Shown here: positions 33,301 to 43,795 of the stretch, one piece after another
How the letters are laid out: every line of letters begins with the position of its first letter
How positions within the stretch are numbered: position 1 is the stretch's first letter
Assembly: GCA_958450365.1 (NCBI GenBank)
Contig: CAUEEP010000921.1
Span: 1 to 64,000 of the forward strand
Source of the DNA: Mesorhabditis belari
Lineage: Eukaryota > Nematoda > Chromadorea > Rhabditida > Rhabditidae
Length of the DNA: 64,000 nucleotides
Direction of reading: 5' to 3'
Position numbers and translations under genes: made by a program
Notes under the pieces: model-generated
Databases searched by the model: none
What the model was told of the DNA's origin: nothing
What the model saw: the letters and a program-made list of their open reading frames with translations, nothing else

Positions 33301-36016
33301 AAATTCATTTAAAAGTTTCAATTTTGAAATCCTAGTTGACTTCTAGTTGAAAGTTTATCATTTGGGCTATCATTTGGCTAACGTTTTTGATTAGTTTTAT
33401 GGCAGCTGTAGCTCTCTAACTCTCAGAGAACCTATAACATTTTTCTCTGTAGCTGTAGCTCTCTAACTCTCAGAGAACCTATAACATTTTTCGCTGTAGT
33501 TGTAGCTCTCTAACTCTCAGAGAACCTATAACATTTTTCGCTGTAGCTGTAGCTCTCTAACTCTCAGAGAACCTATAACATTTTTGCATCAGAGCACAGT
33601 TAATTCCCATTGTGCTGTAATGGTTAGTACATTTGCCAAGCGAAAGGTCGCGAGTTCGAGTCCCGGCGGTGCACAAGTTTTTGATCTGCCCTGGTTTCAA
33701 CTGGCGACCACAGAAGGATGGGTTCTGCAATGCTGGTCTTCATCCTAGTTTCGAGCGCACCCCAGCGCTTTAAATCAAGACCTGTGGAACCATCTCGTCC
33801 AGAGATCGTCCAACCACAGAAGGATGCGCTCTGCAATGCTGGTCTTCATCCCTAGCCTCTTCATCTTAGGCCTATAAAGCAAGACCTGTGAAGCCGTCTC
33901 GTCCAGAGAGAAGCGAACTTAACTCCCTCTGGAGCAAGCCGATCGAGCGCATTGTGGTGTAATGGTTAGCACACTTGCCTGGTAAGCGAAGGATCGGGGG
34001 TTCGATTCCCGGCGGTGCACAACTTTTTGATCTGCCCTAGTTTCAACTGCATAACAGAATACAACAAAATAAATACTGTAAGCCCCATGATTACAGAGTG
34101 TTACGTAGTCTAGCTTTGAATTTAATTGCAAAGCTTATAGATTACAGAAGAAACGTGCTTGAATCTAAAACGTTTACTGAAAAACATGTTGTTTTCTCTA
34201 CCTGCTGAACGTGGCCAGGGCATCTTTGGCCAGCTCGGCTTGATCGTACTCATGTGGGGAATCCTAGAACAATCAAGCTTACAGCATCAAGCTAATCCCA
34301 ATAACTCACCAACAGTCCATATTTATTTTCGAGCCCTTGTGTCTTATTGTTGATCACTTGGAGGTAATAATCATAAAAATCGGCGATGTCTTTGTATTTT
34401 GGGTTTCCCTGAGAAACAAATATTCATCTAGGGAAATGAATTCGAAATTTTGTTACCTTGATTACTGTATATTTGTAGGGATTTGCGTTGCACACGGTCA
34501 CGACTGGAAAAGGCTAAATTTCAGAAGTTCTTTCAAATCTTTCAGATCAGATCTTTCAAAATTTAACGAGATTATCATCTAGCTAAATTTTCAAGCTTAT
34601 TCACTTCATTAACTGCTTGTTTTTTTAACTCTTTAACTAGAATTTGAACTTTATAGAGAACAAGATTCGAAGCTTTTTCCAGAATTGCTAATTCATTGGC
34701 TATTATTGCATTTTCTTGATTTTCACCAACCAATTGACTGTAGTAGATATCGGTGTCGACTTGTGCGGGCATTTCCACATATTTCGCGATAATTATGCCG
34801 AGTTGATAAAGAAACATGATGAAAAGAATGATGAAAATGACAAGCCAGAAAATGAACGAACGACGAGTGGCTGCTTCGGCCATATGAACAAGGCCGCATA
34901 CCTGGAAATTTGGATTTGGATGGATTCGGATGGATTCGGGTGGCCTGGGAAACTCGGACACAGGCAGGTTAATCATAATGGGTTACTGTAAGAGATTTTA
35001 GCTATGATCAGGCTAGAATCAGGATCAGGATTGATCAAATGACCCTAATCTGTTCAAAATTTGATTCTGGAACATTCCAGCAAACCAGGTCCGACCAGAG
35101 GCAGGTCAAAGCCAGTTCAGGTGCGACAGAGTACTTTGTTAGCCTAGCTATTAGACAGCCTAGCTTCTAGACAGCCTAGCTTCTAGACAGCCTAGCTTCT
35201 AGACAGCCTAGCTATTAGACAGCCTAGCTTCTAGACAGCCTAGCTTCTAGACAGCCTAGCTTCTAGACAGCCTAGCTTCTAGACAGCCTAGCTTCTAGAC
35301 AGCCTAGCTTCTAGACAGACTAGCTTCAAGACAGCCTAGCTTCTAGACAGCCTAGCTTCTAGACAGCCTAGCTTCTAGACAGCCTAGCTATTAGACAGCC
35401 TAGCTATTAGACAGCTTAGCTTCTAGACAGCCTAGCTTCTAGACAGCCTAGCTTCTAGACAGCCTAGCTTCTAGACAGCCTAGCTTCTAGACAGCCTAGC
35501 TTCTAGACAGCCTAGCTTCTAGACAGCCTAAACCAGACTTGACTTGCTGAATCAGTTAAGCGGCAAACTCAGCTGTCAGCAGTAAACTCAGGTTTTAGAA
35601 CTTCATTAATCAAGTGCCAGACTCACACAAACTAATTAACCAGCCACATTTTAACCCTTTCACCTGCCACTGCCACTTTAAGCACTGAAACTGAAAACTC
35701 GGGTACTTGTACTTGTGACACTCTACTCAAGGTCTTACTCGAGAATTCTTCTACTACAACTTTCCAGCAGTTTACCAGTTTCATACGCTTTAGAAAACGC
35801 TAAACATACCGTACTCCATTGAGCAAAGTCGAGAAAAACGTTAGCCAACAAGCCTCGTCTAAAAGTTTTTAAGTCAAGGAAATTGACGATTGAATTCTAA
35901 GCTTTTCAAGATCAAGATTTTCTTTAAAAATCTCACTTTTTCTTTGGCGGTTTTATTGTTCTTTCCTTTGAAGTTGATGGTTTTCGTTGTGGTATAGTAG
36001 AAGAATCATTCAACAT
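24383..36016 (-). CDS. DEG/ENaC (amiloride-sensitive-type) cation channel, complete 21-exon gene
   Basis: Exons in transcript order: 36016-35937, 35858-35810, 34901-34727, 34503-34457, 34408-34310, 34263-34202, 33294-33205, 33125-32993, 32731-32680, 32583-32477, 32126-32005, 30473-30394, 30029-29900, 29673-29524, 29485-29323, 29098-29036, 26921-26833, 26214-26127, 25725-25651, 25566-25498, 24499-24383; all phases fit, 679 aa. Residues 1-43 are a basic cytoplasmic tail ending FAQWSTVCGLVHM; TM1 about 59-81; then VVTVCNANPYK, YGRCFSFNT and the Cys-rich extracellular loop (KACGCATPR, ECGCDPGCEEIHY). A Thr/Ser and Gly-Asn repeat insert lies at 409-513. The selectivity-filter region GGQAGLWLGLSVISCVE precedes TM2 (about 602-629). 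Such channels form trimers at the plasma membrane. Exon 16 (KLAQLRPRDG) has the least support. Its 3' end is copied at 59220-60633. Confidence 0.9.
24533..25460. repeat. tandem duplication in the last channel intron
   Basis: About 24533-25010 and 25050-25460 are the same sequence (AAAATAGAATG(A/G)ATCTAATA ... GCTCCTATAGGAGCGTCG ... CAGATTGTCTAGTGGATAAG). The corresponding intron of the inverted partial copy (60036-60517) has the unit once. Confidence 0.85.
25738..25932 (-). repeat. GTAAGAAGTTGTAGGAA tandem repeat
   Basis: Imperfect 12 to 26-base units built from GTAAGAAGTT and GTAGGAAGTT run between channel exons 18 and 19. A shorter version occurs in the inverted copy at about 59700-59800. 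Confidence 0.75.
27305..28224 (+). repeat. 65-bp satellite made of tRNA-like units
   Basis: About 14 head-to-tail copies of a 65-base unit each carry a perfect B-box-like GGTTCGATCCCCGTAG and an upstream GCTTTCAAGAGCAAGCTTGT region in the place of the D and anticodon arms. Middle copies are almost identical, edge copies diverge (CTATGGTGC for CTTTCGTGC). The first unit (ACGAGCCGGG) and last end (GTAGTGCCACTC) resemble the single sequence at 19545-19610. It lies in channel intron 16. Confidence 0.9.
28438..28928. mobile_element. 490-bp inverted-repeat element (MITE-like)
   Basis: The ends are about 65-base inverted copies (TTGCATCCGTTCACGAACTA / TAGTTCGTAAACGGATGTAC) with internal repeats of GAATCCGACGTCCGAATC. 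No transposase is present, and the flanking target duplication is unclear. Confidence 0.7.
30143..30382 (+). repeat. 13-bp minisatellite (TTCTGCTCAAGCC)
   Basis: About 18 copies of a 13-base unit with variants (AACC, TTGC) lie just downstream of channel exon 12. No function is apparent. Confidence 0.85.
30850..31158 (+). pseudogene. Tc3-like transposase N-terminal fragment
   Basis: The frame begins MERSKTLSDFEKGQIKVYKH, followed by YLTDPARYGTGKSTGRTPQ, the pattern of the first helix-turn-helix and linker of Tc3-type transposases. The middle of the first HTH looks shifted (RELLDFWNEVDS) and the catalytic DDE domain is absent. It sits in channel intron 11 and has no clear terminal repeats. Confidence 0.6.
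31243..31655 (+). repeat. 22-bp minisatellite (ATGGATTGGAATTGACAATCGA)
   Basis: About 18 copies of a 22-base unit with a few single-base variants lie in channel intron 11, just after the Tc3-like fragment. All frames are open for long stretches because the unit has no stop on several frames; this is not coding evidence. Confidence 0.9.
33405..33585 (+). repeat. 44-bp tandem repeat, four copies
   Basis: The unit GTAGCTCTCTAACTCTCAGA plus GAACCTATAACATTTTTC is repeated four times, almost unchanged, in channel intron 6. Confidence 0.85.
33609..33674 (+). repeat. tRNA-like sequence
   Basis: It reads GTGCTGTAATGGTTAGTACA, then CGAGTTCGAGTCCCGG and CGGTGCAC. It has a Gln/Glu-type A-box and a perfect B-box but weak acceptor pairing. 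It lies in channel intron 6 in antisense orientation to the gene. Confidence 0.5.
33949..34020 (+). repeat. tRNA-like sequence, relative of 33609
   Basis: It reads GTGGTGTAATGGTTAGCACA, anticodon-arm region CTTGCCTGGTAAGCGAAG, then GGGGGTTCGATTCCCGG. The D and T arms fold, but the 7-base acceptor stem does not pair (GCGCATT against GCGGTGC). It is the best tRNA candidate in the window, yet still more likely a pseudogene or SINE head. The sequence after each copy (CAAC/GTTTTTGATCTGCCCT) is shared, so they belong to one dispersed family. Confidence 0.5.
35141..35529 (+). repeat. 16-bp minisatellite (AGACAGCCTAGCTTCT)
   Basis: About 24 copies of a 16-base unit with minor TTCT/ATT variants lie in channel intron 2. 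Confidence 0.95.
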
Positions 36017-36496
36017 TTTCGAAACAAAAATCTTGAGTAAAAGAAAACGGGAAGTTAAATTCCGAAATTTCGAAAATGAAAGAACGGTGGTTGTCCGGTT
36101 TCTACTTAAAAATGAAAGAAAGCTTTAAAATTTCCCCTTTTGTTCGGTTTTTTTCACGTGTGAATAGGTGAAAGATCTTGACGAGAGTTTTTCACTGGCT
36201 TTTTTTCAAACGAACCTTTGCCCATCTTGCATAAAATAGATGGCACTTTTTGGACAAAATGTACATGGAATAAAGAATTTGTGACGTGACGATACGGTTT
36301 TTGACGTTATGAGAGCTAAAGAGCTTGATATTTTTCTGGGTTTGCTTCTTTGCCTAAGCCAAGGCTGTTACAAAAAGAAATCTAAACCCTAGCTCTATTT
36401 TTGATGGACTTGAACTGATGAATTGGCAAGTCTGAGTCAAAGAAAGTGAATTTTCAAGCAATCTAATGTAAATTCAGCTTCACAAAGACCCTCTGA
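36017..36496. other. 5' flank of the channel gene
   Basis: This AT-rich sequence lies upstream of the channel start codon (36016, minus). It probably holds the promoter; no specific element could be assigned. Confidence 0.4.
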
Positions 36497-36619
36497 ATGC
36501 GATCGGGAGTTGTTGTACCGGTGACGATCAGTTTGACGATTCTTGACGCTGTTCTCTCAATACTTCCGCTCGGATATTATCATAAAGAATGGAGTTTTGA
36601 TGGGGAATCTTGTCTACAA
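36497..36619 (+). CDS. possible first exon of an unidentified membrane or secreted protein
   Basis: The ATG at 36497 opens 41 codons without a stop, beginning MRSGVVVPVTISLTILDAVL with a hydrophobic signal-anchor-like segment, ending exactly at a good donor (CTACAA/GTTAGT). I could not find a matching second exon before the MITE cluster at 37228, so this may be a remnant. It is divergent from the channel gene with about 480 bases between start codons. Confidence 0.3.
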
Positions 36620-36670
36620 GTTAGTTTGATATATCTAGCTATAAATTCTACAATATTTACTGAAACTTGA

Positions 36671-36740
36671 GTGCATAGCTTATTGGTAGTGCGTTTGCGG
36701 GGTTGAGCAAGAAGTCGCGGGTTCGATTTACTACCAGAAC
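36671..36740 (+). repeat. tRNA-like sequence
   Basis: It reads GTGCATAGCTTATTGGTAGT, then CGCGGGTTCGATTTACTACC. A- and B-box-like motifs are spaced like a tRNA, but the stems are poor. Confidence 0.45.
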
Positions 36741-37227
36741 TCAGTGTTTTAAGTGTAACTCAGCACTGGACCTGCTGAACGAGTCCGAGCAAAATTTTCA
36801 GACAGTTTGCCTCGCTCTTCGATTTTTTTCCTATCCAAAGCTCGTTCAAGCATGAAACCTATTTCCCCCGCAAGCCCTTATTTTAGGCTTCATTTTGATA
36901 CTAAACATCACAAGGTTCTCTTTTACCATTCTTTAGATTTCGATCAATCTTTCTGCTGATTTACACTTAAAATGCCGTTGTTGGGGAAATTATTGAACAC
37001 TTTGCACAATCATTTGTCCCGTTTTTCTTTGATTTTGTTAAACTCTGGTTTTGGTGTGGTATTGTTTGCTTTTCCTTTGAACAGACTTTATTTCCAAGTC
37101 TAGGCTAAGAAAGTTCAAACAGTACAATCATTTATTGTGGGTTCTCTTTTTGTTGTGGGTTCTGAGCCTTTTCCAAAACAATGTCAAGTCTCGATAACCA
37201 TCTCGATCTCTAATTTCATTCAAACTA

Positions 37228-38079
37228 TTGGATTGGTGAATTGAAAACTGTCGCATATTGTCATATGCGACAGTTTGAGCACTTTCTTCAAAAGAAACCC
37301 ATTTTGGTATCAATGGAAAAGTTGTAGAGAATCAAAAATTAGGCTTATAGCCAAATTTCCAAAAAGATACACTTAGTAGTTTCGCTAAAAATCTCTGTAT
37401 TCTATGTGTTCTTTGTGCGGCGGCGTAATCGCTCGTCGTCTGGCGCAGGGCCTTTACATCACTCCCTCCCCTCTCCCTTTGCCCAACTAATGTGACCGGC
37501 TCCGGATTCTCAAATTGGACATTGACTTCTCCTCAAATCAAGGCTCATCTCAATCTATTGGAGTGGTGAATTGAAAACTGCCGGCTATTGTCATATGTGA
37601 CAGTTTGAGCACTTTCTTCAAAAGAAACCCATTTTGGTATCAATGGAAAAGTTGTAGAGAATCAAAAATGAAGCTTATATCCAAATTTTCAGAACGATTC
37701 AAAAACTGGTTTTCAAGAAATGCCAAATTTACGAATTTTCACAAAACCTGCAACAAGACTTGCATTTCAAGCGAAACTACTAAGCGTCTCTTTTTGGAAA
37801 TTTGGCTATAAGCCTCATTTTTGATTCTCTACAACTTTTCTATTGACACCAAAATGGGTTTCTTTTGAAAAAAGTGCTCAAACTGGGATCTCGACATCTC
37901 CAGTCCTCCATTTTTGAGTCTCACACACAAACCAAAATCCTACTACGAAAGAGGAATCCGCAAATTGCCTGTAAAATGGGCAGAAGTCGTCAATAATAAT
38001 GGAAATTATTTGGAATAAATTGATGGTTTTATGTTGAATTTTAGTTCAAAGTCCGGCAGTTTTCAATTCACCAACCCAA
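37228..38079 (+). mobile_element. two MITE family B copies, joined
   Basis: The first part (37228-37557) is the variant interior form and the second (37558-38079) a complete family copy in the opposite orientation to that at 16741. Each begins TTGGA(T/G)TGGTGAATTGAAAA, and the block ends CACCAACCCAA before TA. Confidence 0.8.
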
Positions 38080-38084
38080 TATTA

Positions 38085-38604
38085 TTGGGTTGGGGAGAAT
38101 GAGTCGGCGCCGAAAATGAAAAAAATGTCTAAAACTTCTATTCGACTTCGTGAAATAATATGCGTTTGATATGAGTAGAATGGTTAACTAATTCTCTACA
38201 AAATCACATTTAAAAGAAAATTCAAACAGCGCCTCCGCTCAAGAAAAAGCCATTTTTTCACAAAAACTAAAAACTGTGATCTAGAAAAAACCATTGGTGG
38301 GATCTTCCTGCAAATTTGGCAACTTAAGTAATTGAATGTGCTCTATCTTTTTTATATAAACACCAAAGAAGGTTTATGTGAAAGAAACTGTTCAAATGAT
38401 GAGTCGGACTCTTTGCCATTTTAACCAGCTGCGTTTGGAAGTTCATAAACTGCACGAAAGAAAAGCTTTGTGGAATCTCTCAAAAGTGATTTTGTAGAGA
38501 AATAGTGGATCCTTTTGATGAAACCAAACGTATGTTTAAAGAAGGCTTTATGTGTGCAAAAAGTCCCTTTAAAGTTTGGCGCCGATTCATTCTCCCCAAC
38601 CCAA
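38085..38604 (+). mobile_element. MITE family C, copy 3
   Basis: It begins TTGGGTTGGGGAGAATGAG and ends CATTCTCCCCAACCCAA, flanked by TA. It is nearly identical to 8454-8972 over most of its length and sits 5 bases from the family B block. Confidence 0.9.
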
Positions 38605-38778
38605 TAACATTAAAGAGTTCAATTGAAGTTGAACAAGTCGATTGGTGTTTTAATTTTTTTCATTGTGTTTGCTTAAGACAAACACACTTTTCTCATGAAA
38701 GAAGCGTTGCGAAGAAATCGATAATTTCCGATAGCAACCCAAAAAGGTGAAGGCTATTGAGCAATTTTCTATTCGCTG

Positions 38779-40005
38779 ATGTTTTGCTATTCAATTCTGC
38801 TAAAAGAGCTCAAATTGAGCATTCTGCGGCGTGTTTCTATCGAAGATTTGCTAAATTTATCGAGAGTTTGTCGAGAGTTCCGTGCTTTTGTTCAACACAG
38901 TCATCCTTTTCAAGGAAAGATCAGAAAAATCGAATTCAACTATCGAAATGCCTACAATCTCGGTTATGACTACAATGAAATTTCTCTAACAGTGAGAATA
39001 TTTTCAACAAATTTGTCCTTTATCAATGGCAAACCTTTGTCAATTTCGATCAAAAATCTTGTTCTTTACATTGAAAATGAAATGATTTCATTAAATGAGC
39101 TGGCGTTTCCTAGATTGTTTCAAAAAATTGATTACTGCAAAGAGATTTCCATCTCTTTTTCCTATCTAACTGATTGTGAGAATCCGAAATTCGTGACTTT
39201 ATCAAGAACAATAATGAACACTTTTTCCGAATTCGTCAAGCTGTTTCCAAATTTGAAACCTCTTTACTCCTTCAAGCTCGAAGCACAATTCTTCTTCGAA
39301 AATCATCCAATAATTGTTTCAAATTACACTCATTTACAATTCGACAAATTCGAATTCGTTCAAGAGTTTTGTTTTGAAAACATGAAAGATTTGTGGACAT
39401 CGTGGAAAAGACCTGAATTGTCGAATTGTCAGATTTTCACATGGAAAGGCCCTAGAAGAGTACCGAGAGGTGCCATCGCTGAATCAGATGCGAAATTCAT
39501 CGTAAAGAACTCTAAAAGTTACGCTGAATTTTTAGGTTCTCTTGAAAAAATTGTGAAAGATGAGAAGCTTTTTAAAAACGAGAAAACGACGATTGTCTTG
39601 AAATATCAGAAAGCGAATAAGAATCGTTTTGAGCTTTCCAATTTGGGTAGGAAAGGAAGGAAAGGTAGGAAAGCTATAGAGATAAAAGATTTGTGTGATT
39701 TCCTCAAAAGAATCAACGAAATTGAAGAGATCGGTGAGAATTGTGAAAAAGCTAAGAAAATGCGAGCTTTTGTCGAAAAATATAATTCAAATCCATCAAA
39801 CACTTTTGAAGAGTTACTCAAAATGCAAATTGATTTTGATCTATTTGATTTTTCATTCGCAACACAATTATTTATCAAGCAGAAAACGTCTTTAGGTGAA
39901 ATAGTCTATCTGTTCACATTGAAATCGATTGAGCAAATGAGCGATTTGGGCAAGAAAGAGGCGTCAAAAGACGAGCTTCAACTGATTGCACGATTTTTCG
40001 ATTGA
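38779..40005 (+). CDS. F-box-like protein, single exon, 408 aa
   Basis: One uninterrupted frame from ATG 38779 to TGA 40005. Residues about 8-45 (SILLKELKLSILRRVSIEDL, then LSRVCREFRAFV) look like an F-box: short helices with Leu/Ile spacing and a conserved VCR-x-F. The remaining 360 residues are Phe/Lys/Glu-rich with no zinc or catalytic motif; residues about 295-300 are a basic GRKGRKGRK tract. F-box proteins link substrates to SCF ubiquitin ligases; divergent single-exon members are common in nematodes. It resembles the protein at 41157-42395 (MxxYSIL... and PFxGKI). No intron was seen. Confidence 0.55.
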   Translation: MFCYSILLKELKLSILRRVSIEDLLNLSRVCREFRAFVQHSHPFQGKIRKIEFNYRNAYNLGYDYNEISLTVRIFSTNLSFINGKPLSISIKNLVLYIENEMISLNELAFPRLFQKIDYCKEISISFSYLTDCENPKFVTLSRTIMNTFSEFVKLFPNLKPLYSFKLEAQFFFENHPIIVSNYTHLQFDKFEFVQEFCFENMKDLWTSWKRPELSNCQIFTWKGPRRVPRGAIAESDAKFIVKNSKSYAEFLGSLEKIVKDEKLFKNEKTTIVLKYQKANKNRFELSNLGRKGRKGRKAIEIKDLCDFLKRINEIEEIGENCEKAKKMRAFVEKYNSNPSNTFEELLKMQIDFDLFDFSFATQLFIKQKTSLGEIVYLFTLKSIEQMSDLGKKEASKDELQLIARFFD

Positions 40006-40197
40006 GAATTGATTAATTGATTGATTGAAATTGATTCCAATGCTTTTAATTATTAGTGAAGTAATAAAGTTGATAAGTTTGCTATCAAATGCTATAAAAT
40101 TCAAGGACAATAGATGGAACCACAACAACAGCTTTGCAATCGCTTTTGATCATCGCCAACATTGAGACTGAAAATCAGGCCCGTATTCAAACGTAAA

Positions 40198-41042
40198 AAT
40201 TGAAAACTGCGGGACTTTGAACTAAAATTTATTCAACATAAAACCATCAACTCATTCCAAATAATTTCCATTATTATTGACGACTTCTGCCCATTTTACA
40301 GGCAATTTGCGGATTCCTCTTTCGTAGTAGGATTTTGGTTTGTGTGTGAGACTCAAAAATGGAGGACTGGAGATGTCGAGATCCCAGTTTGAGCACTTTT
40401 TTCAAAAGAAACCCATTTTGGTGTCAATAGAAAAGTTGTAGAGAATCAAAAATGAGGCTTATAGCCAAATTTCCAAAAAGAGACGCTTAGTAGTTTCGCT
40501 TGAAATGCAAGTCTTGTTGCAGGTTTTGTGAAAATTCGTAAATTTGGCATTTCTTGAAAACCAGTTTTTGAATCGTTCTGAAAATTTGGATATAAGCTTC
40601 ATTTTTGATTCTCTACAACTTTTCCATTGATACCAAAATGGGTTTTTTTTGAAGAAAGTGCTCAAACTGTGACATCTGACAATAGCCGGCAGTTTCCAAT
40701 TCACCAATCCAGTAGATTGAGATTAGCCTTGATTTGAGGAGAAGTCAATGTCCAATTTGAGAATCCGGAGCCGGTCACATTAGTTGGGAAGAGGGAGAGG
40801 GGAGGGAGTGATGTAAAGGCCCTGCGCCAGACGACGAACGATTACGCCGCCGCACAAAGAACACATAGAATACAGAGATTTTTAGCGAAACTACTAAGTG
40901 TATCTTTTTGGAAATTTGGCTATAAGCCTAATTTTTGATTCTCTACAACTTTTCTATTGACACCAAAATGGATTTCTTTTGAAGAAAGTGCTCAAACTGT
41001 CGCATATGACAATATGCGACAGTTTTCAATTCATCAACCCAA
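40198..41042 (+). mobile_element. MITE family B, complex copy between the two F-box-like genes
   Basis: It starts inside the left terminal repeat (ATTGAAAACTGCGGGAC) and ends CATCAACCCAA before TA. It contains both the standard and variant interiors, like the 37228 block in inverse order. It separates the 3' ends of the two F-box-like genes. Confidence 0.8.
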
Positions 41043-41156
41043 TAGCATGTTTATTTGACATAAATATCGAGATGTTTGACTATTGTTGAAATGTTAGTTG
41101 AATTAAAACAGAATTTACTCAAAAAAAGCCGATTTGACATAAAAGAACCAGACTTT

Positions 41157-42395
41157 TCAACAATCTTTAAAGCATTCATCAATTCGAAAGCTTTTCATCG
41201 CCACAAGCAGCTCGGTGAAGCAAGCTTGAATCGTTACAGCAAGAATTTCACAATCGATTTCTCTAAAAAAGTAACGGCAATCAATTGGAGGCTGAGCTCG
41301 GGGCTGAGCTCGGGGCTGATCTCGGGGCTGATATCGGGGCTGATCTCGGGGCTGATCTCGGGGCTGAGCTCGGTTCTTTCCGAGTGTTCTCTCTATTATC
41401 AAATTTCTATCAAAGGTTTTTCTGTGTTTTTGATAAAAACCTTTTAGATATTTCTGCATTAATTGAGCCTCATTTGACTCTTCATCGATCGCTTTCAGAC
41501 CACCATTGAAAAACTCGTTTGGAAGAGTTTCCTCAAAGAGTTCCTCAATCAAATCACAAGCAAATGATTTAGCGGTAAGGAATATTGAACTATTGCCATT
41601 TCTAATCAAAATAATTCGTCGACATGTTTCATTAAAAGATTGCAAACAGAGCTCCGAGACGATCAGTGCTTCGATTTTTGTTTTCTCATAGATTTCAACT
41701 ATCTCATCGACAAGATCGCATTGATGAATGGTCAAAATTTGACAATTTTTCAGAAAATAACTTTCAATGAAGCTCTTGTCTTCCAAATTAACGTTGATTT
41801 TGAGATTTTCCACGTAATCTGGTCGAAAATTCTTTAAAACATCGGCCAAAAGTTGAGCTTTTCCGCGGAGATCAACCCGTTGGTACGCCTTGATTTTCGG
41901 GAGAAAAATTGAGAAGAGTTTGAGTGCTGATTCAAGTTGTTCTTTTTGATCCTTTTGAAGCTGACTATTTCTCGTGCCGATCGAATAACATTCGACGAAA
42001 ATTCGAAGATTTCCACAGTGATGCAATCTGTTGAAGAGCTGCCAAAATGTAGCAGCTGAATGTCGCATTTTGAGATGGTTATAGACGATTCGGCCTATGC
42101 TCTCCGCTTTTATTTCAAAGACCAAAGAGTCCGGTGATGAAGACTGGAAAAAAGACACTGTAGTGATTGATCCAATTACATGCTTCTTTTCTTTCTCTCG
42201 ATTCGAAAGTGGTAACAGGGTGATAGTTATAGCGATATCGGAGTCGATTTTCCCCGCAAAAGGCCCATTGTTAAGGGCAATGGCTCGAAAAAACTTGTTG
42301 AGTTGAAGGAATTTGATTGTTTCCTCGAATCGAACGGCTTTAAAAACGGAATCTTGCAAAATGGTGGGAAGGATAGAGTAGGGAAACAGCATACG
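41157..42395 (-). CDS. F-box-like protein paralog, single exon, about 412 aa
   Basis: The frame is open to 42494, but I choose the ATG at 42395 because MLFPYSILPTILQDSVFKAV aligns with the start of the 38779 protein (MFCYSILLKELKLSILRR). The N-terminal F-box-like segment ends KFFRAIAL, followed by PFAGKI as in the paralog. Residues about 340-370 are a tandem (RDQP/RAQP) repeat from a 12-base DNA repeat. The remainder is Leu/Ile/Asn-rich and could fold as irregular repeats. The gene is tail-to-tail with its paralog. Confidence 0.55.
   Translation of the reverse strand, partial: RMLFPYSILPTILQDSVFKAVRFEETIKFLQLNKFFRAIALNNGPFAGKIDSDIAITITLLPLSNREKEKKHVIGSITTVSFFQSSSPDSLVFEIKAESIGRIVYNHLKMRHSAATFWQLFNRLHHCGNLRIFVECYSIGTRNSQLQKDQKEQLESALKLFSIFLPKIKAYQRVDLRGKAQLLADVLKNFRPDYVENLKINVNLEDKSFIESYFLKNCQILTIHQCDLVDEIVEIYEKTKIEALIVSELCLQSFNETCRRIILIRNGNSSIFLTAKSFACDLIEELFEETLPNEFFNGGLKAIDEESNEAQLMQKYLKGFYQKHRKTFDRNLIIERTLGKNRAQPRDQPRDQPRYQPRDQPRAQPRAQPPIDCRYFFREIDCEILAVTIQACFTELLVAMKSFRIDECFKDC
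41285..41372 (-). repeat. in-frame 12-bp repeat (GAGCTCGGGGCT)
   Basis: Seven copies of a 12-base unit with AGCTC/ATCTC variants lie within the F-box-like gene and encode the Arg-Ala/Asp-Gln-Pro repeats. The 12-base period keeps the frame. Confidence 0.85.
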
Positions 42396-42818
42396 AAAAG
42401 GTGAAAAATATTCTGATAGCTCTTTTTGCTGGGTGTCTGCATGTCTAACAAAAAGACTTTGAAAAAGGGTAAAAGGTAGAGACGAATGGCGCAAATAAGC
42501 AAATAGTTTGATAGGCTGAGTCAGGGTGAGTGAAGATTCATCGATAAGTGTCCAAGATCATAGATATATATTTGATATGGCAAAGATAAGTTTGAGTCTT
42601 TCACAAATCCTTTCAGATTGATGGAGCGATCAATTGGAAATACACGGTGTACCGAAATCCATCGATTCCTTTCAAGTTAATCAATAAATAACTTTTTCTT
42701 TAAGGGCAATTTGATGGATTTTCGGAGGTCGTTCGGAGATTGGCATTTTTATAACAATCAACAAATAATTCTGCGTTGAACCAAGTCAAAAGACAGTCAC
42801 GAGTGTCTTCATCTATCT

Positions 42819-43160
42819 TCACAAATTTTTCAGTGAAAAATTGGTAACAATAGTTGAAAAGTTCTTCTCCAGCGCTTTTCCAACTCCGAGAACTTTTGGA
42901 AAGATCAGTATATTTAGCTTGAAGAGTCGGAAGTCGTCTTCAAAGTTAAAATTTTGAAAATCTTCTTTTGAAATGCGAAGATGTTTCAGAAAAACAAGCT
43001 TCATATTTTTTCGTAATATTGCTAAACTTGTTAACTTGTTAACTATTTTTGGAAGAAAGATTTCGGCAGAAAGAAAATGCTCCAGATCTATTCCTTCTTT
43101 GTTCTCCAGATTCATCAAAATTATTTTATGCGGCGATAGAGATAGAGACAAATGGCGCAA
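42819..43160 (-). pseudogene. third F-box-like gene remnant
   Basis: A 113-codon frame starts MRHLSLSLSPHK. Upstream and start-region DNA (AAATAGTTTGATAGGCT(G/A)AG, then GGTGAGTGAAG) is duplicated from the region just 5' of the 41157-42494 gene. The encoded protein lacks the F-box and is a quarter of the paralog length, so it is probably a truncated copy. Confidence 0.4.
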
Positions 43161-43469
43161 ATAGTTTGATAGGCTAAGTCAGGGTGAGTGAAGGTCCATA
43201 AACGAGTGTTCTATTATAGTTTCTCTTGTAACAATATTTATAACCTTACAAAACTTCTCACCTCGAGGACTGTTCTTGCCGTAGAATCGTGTGCCGTAGA
43301 AGTTTCCCGCATCCAAGTTGGAATCGGATCATTGTCCTTTGCATTCGCAGACGCTCGTGCAGTTTTGGTCTCAAATTTGATGTTTAGTGTTTGTTCAAAA
43401 CATGTCCTCAATACAAAGAAACAAATTCCGTCTTCGATTCCAAACTTGATCCCTTTTTAACCGAATATC

Positions 43470-43795
43470 AAGTAGAACAAAATGATCAAGTAGAATAACA
43501 TCATCAGAACAAAAAGAACAACATCATCAAGTGAAACAACATCATCAGAACAAAAAGAACAATATCATCAAGTAGAATAACATCATCAGAACAAAAAGAA
43601 CAACATCATCAAGTGAAACAACATCATCAGAACAAAAAGAACAAGATCATCAAGTAGAATAACATCATCAGAACAAAAAGAACAAGATGATCAAGTAGAA
43701 CAACATCATCAGAACAAAAAGAACAAGATGATCAAGTAGAATAACATCATCAGAACAAAAAGAACAATATCATCAAGTAGAACAACATCTTGCAG
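43470..43795 (+). repeat. 37-bp minisatellite (AACATCATCAGAACAAAAAG)
   Basis: About eight copies of a 36 to 38-base unit containing AACATCATCAGAACAAAAAG and ATCATCAAGTAGAA(T/C)AAC. No coding content. Confidence 0.9.

Noticed and set aside
33949..34020. Functional tRNA gene
   Set aside because: T and D arms fold but the acceptor stem does not pair, and a related copy with the same flank lies 340 bases away, as for a SINE.
43188..43460. Possible ribosomal protein eL39 pseudogene on the minus strand (NDPIPTWMRETST)
   Set aside because: A short resemblance to the NRPIPxWxRxKT motif only; the basic C-terminus is not found, so I could not support it.
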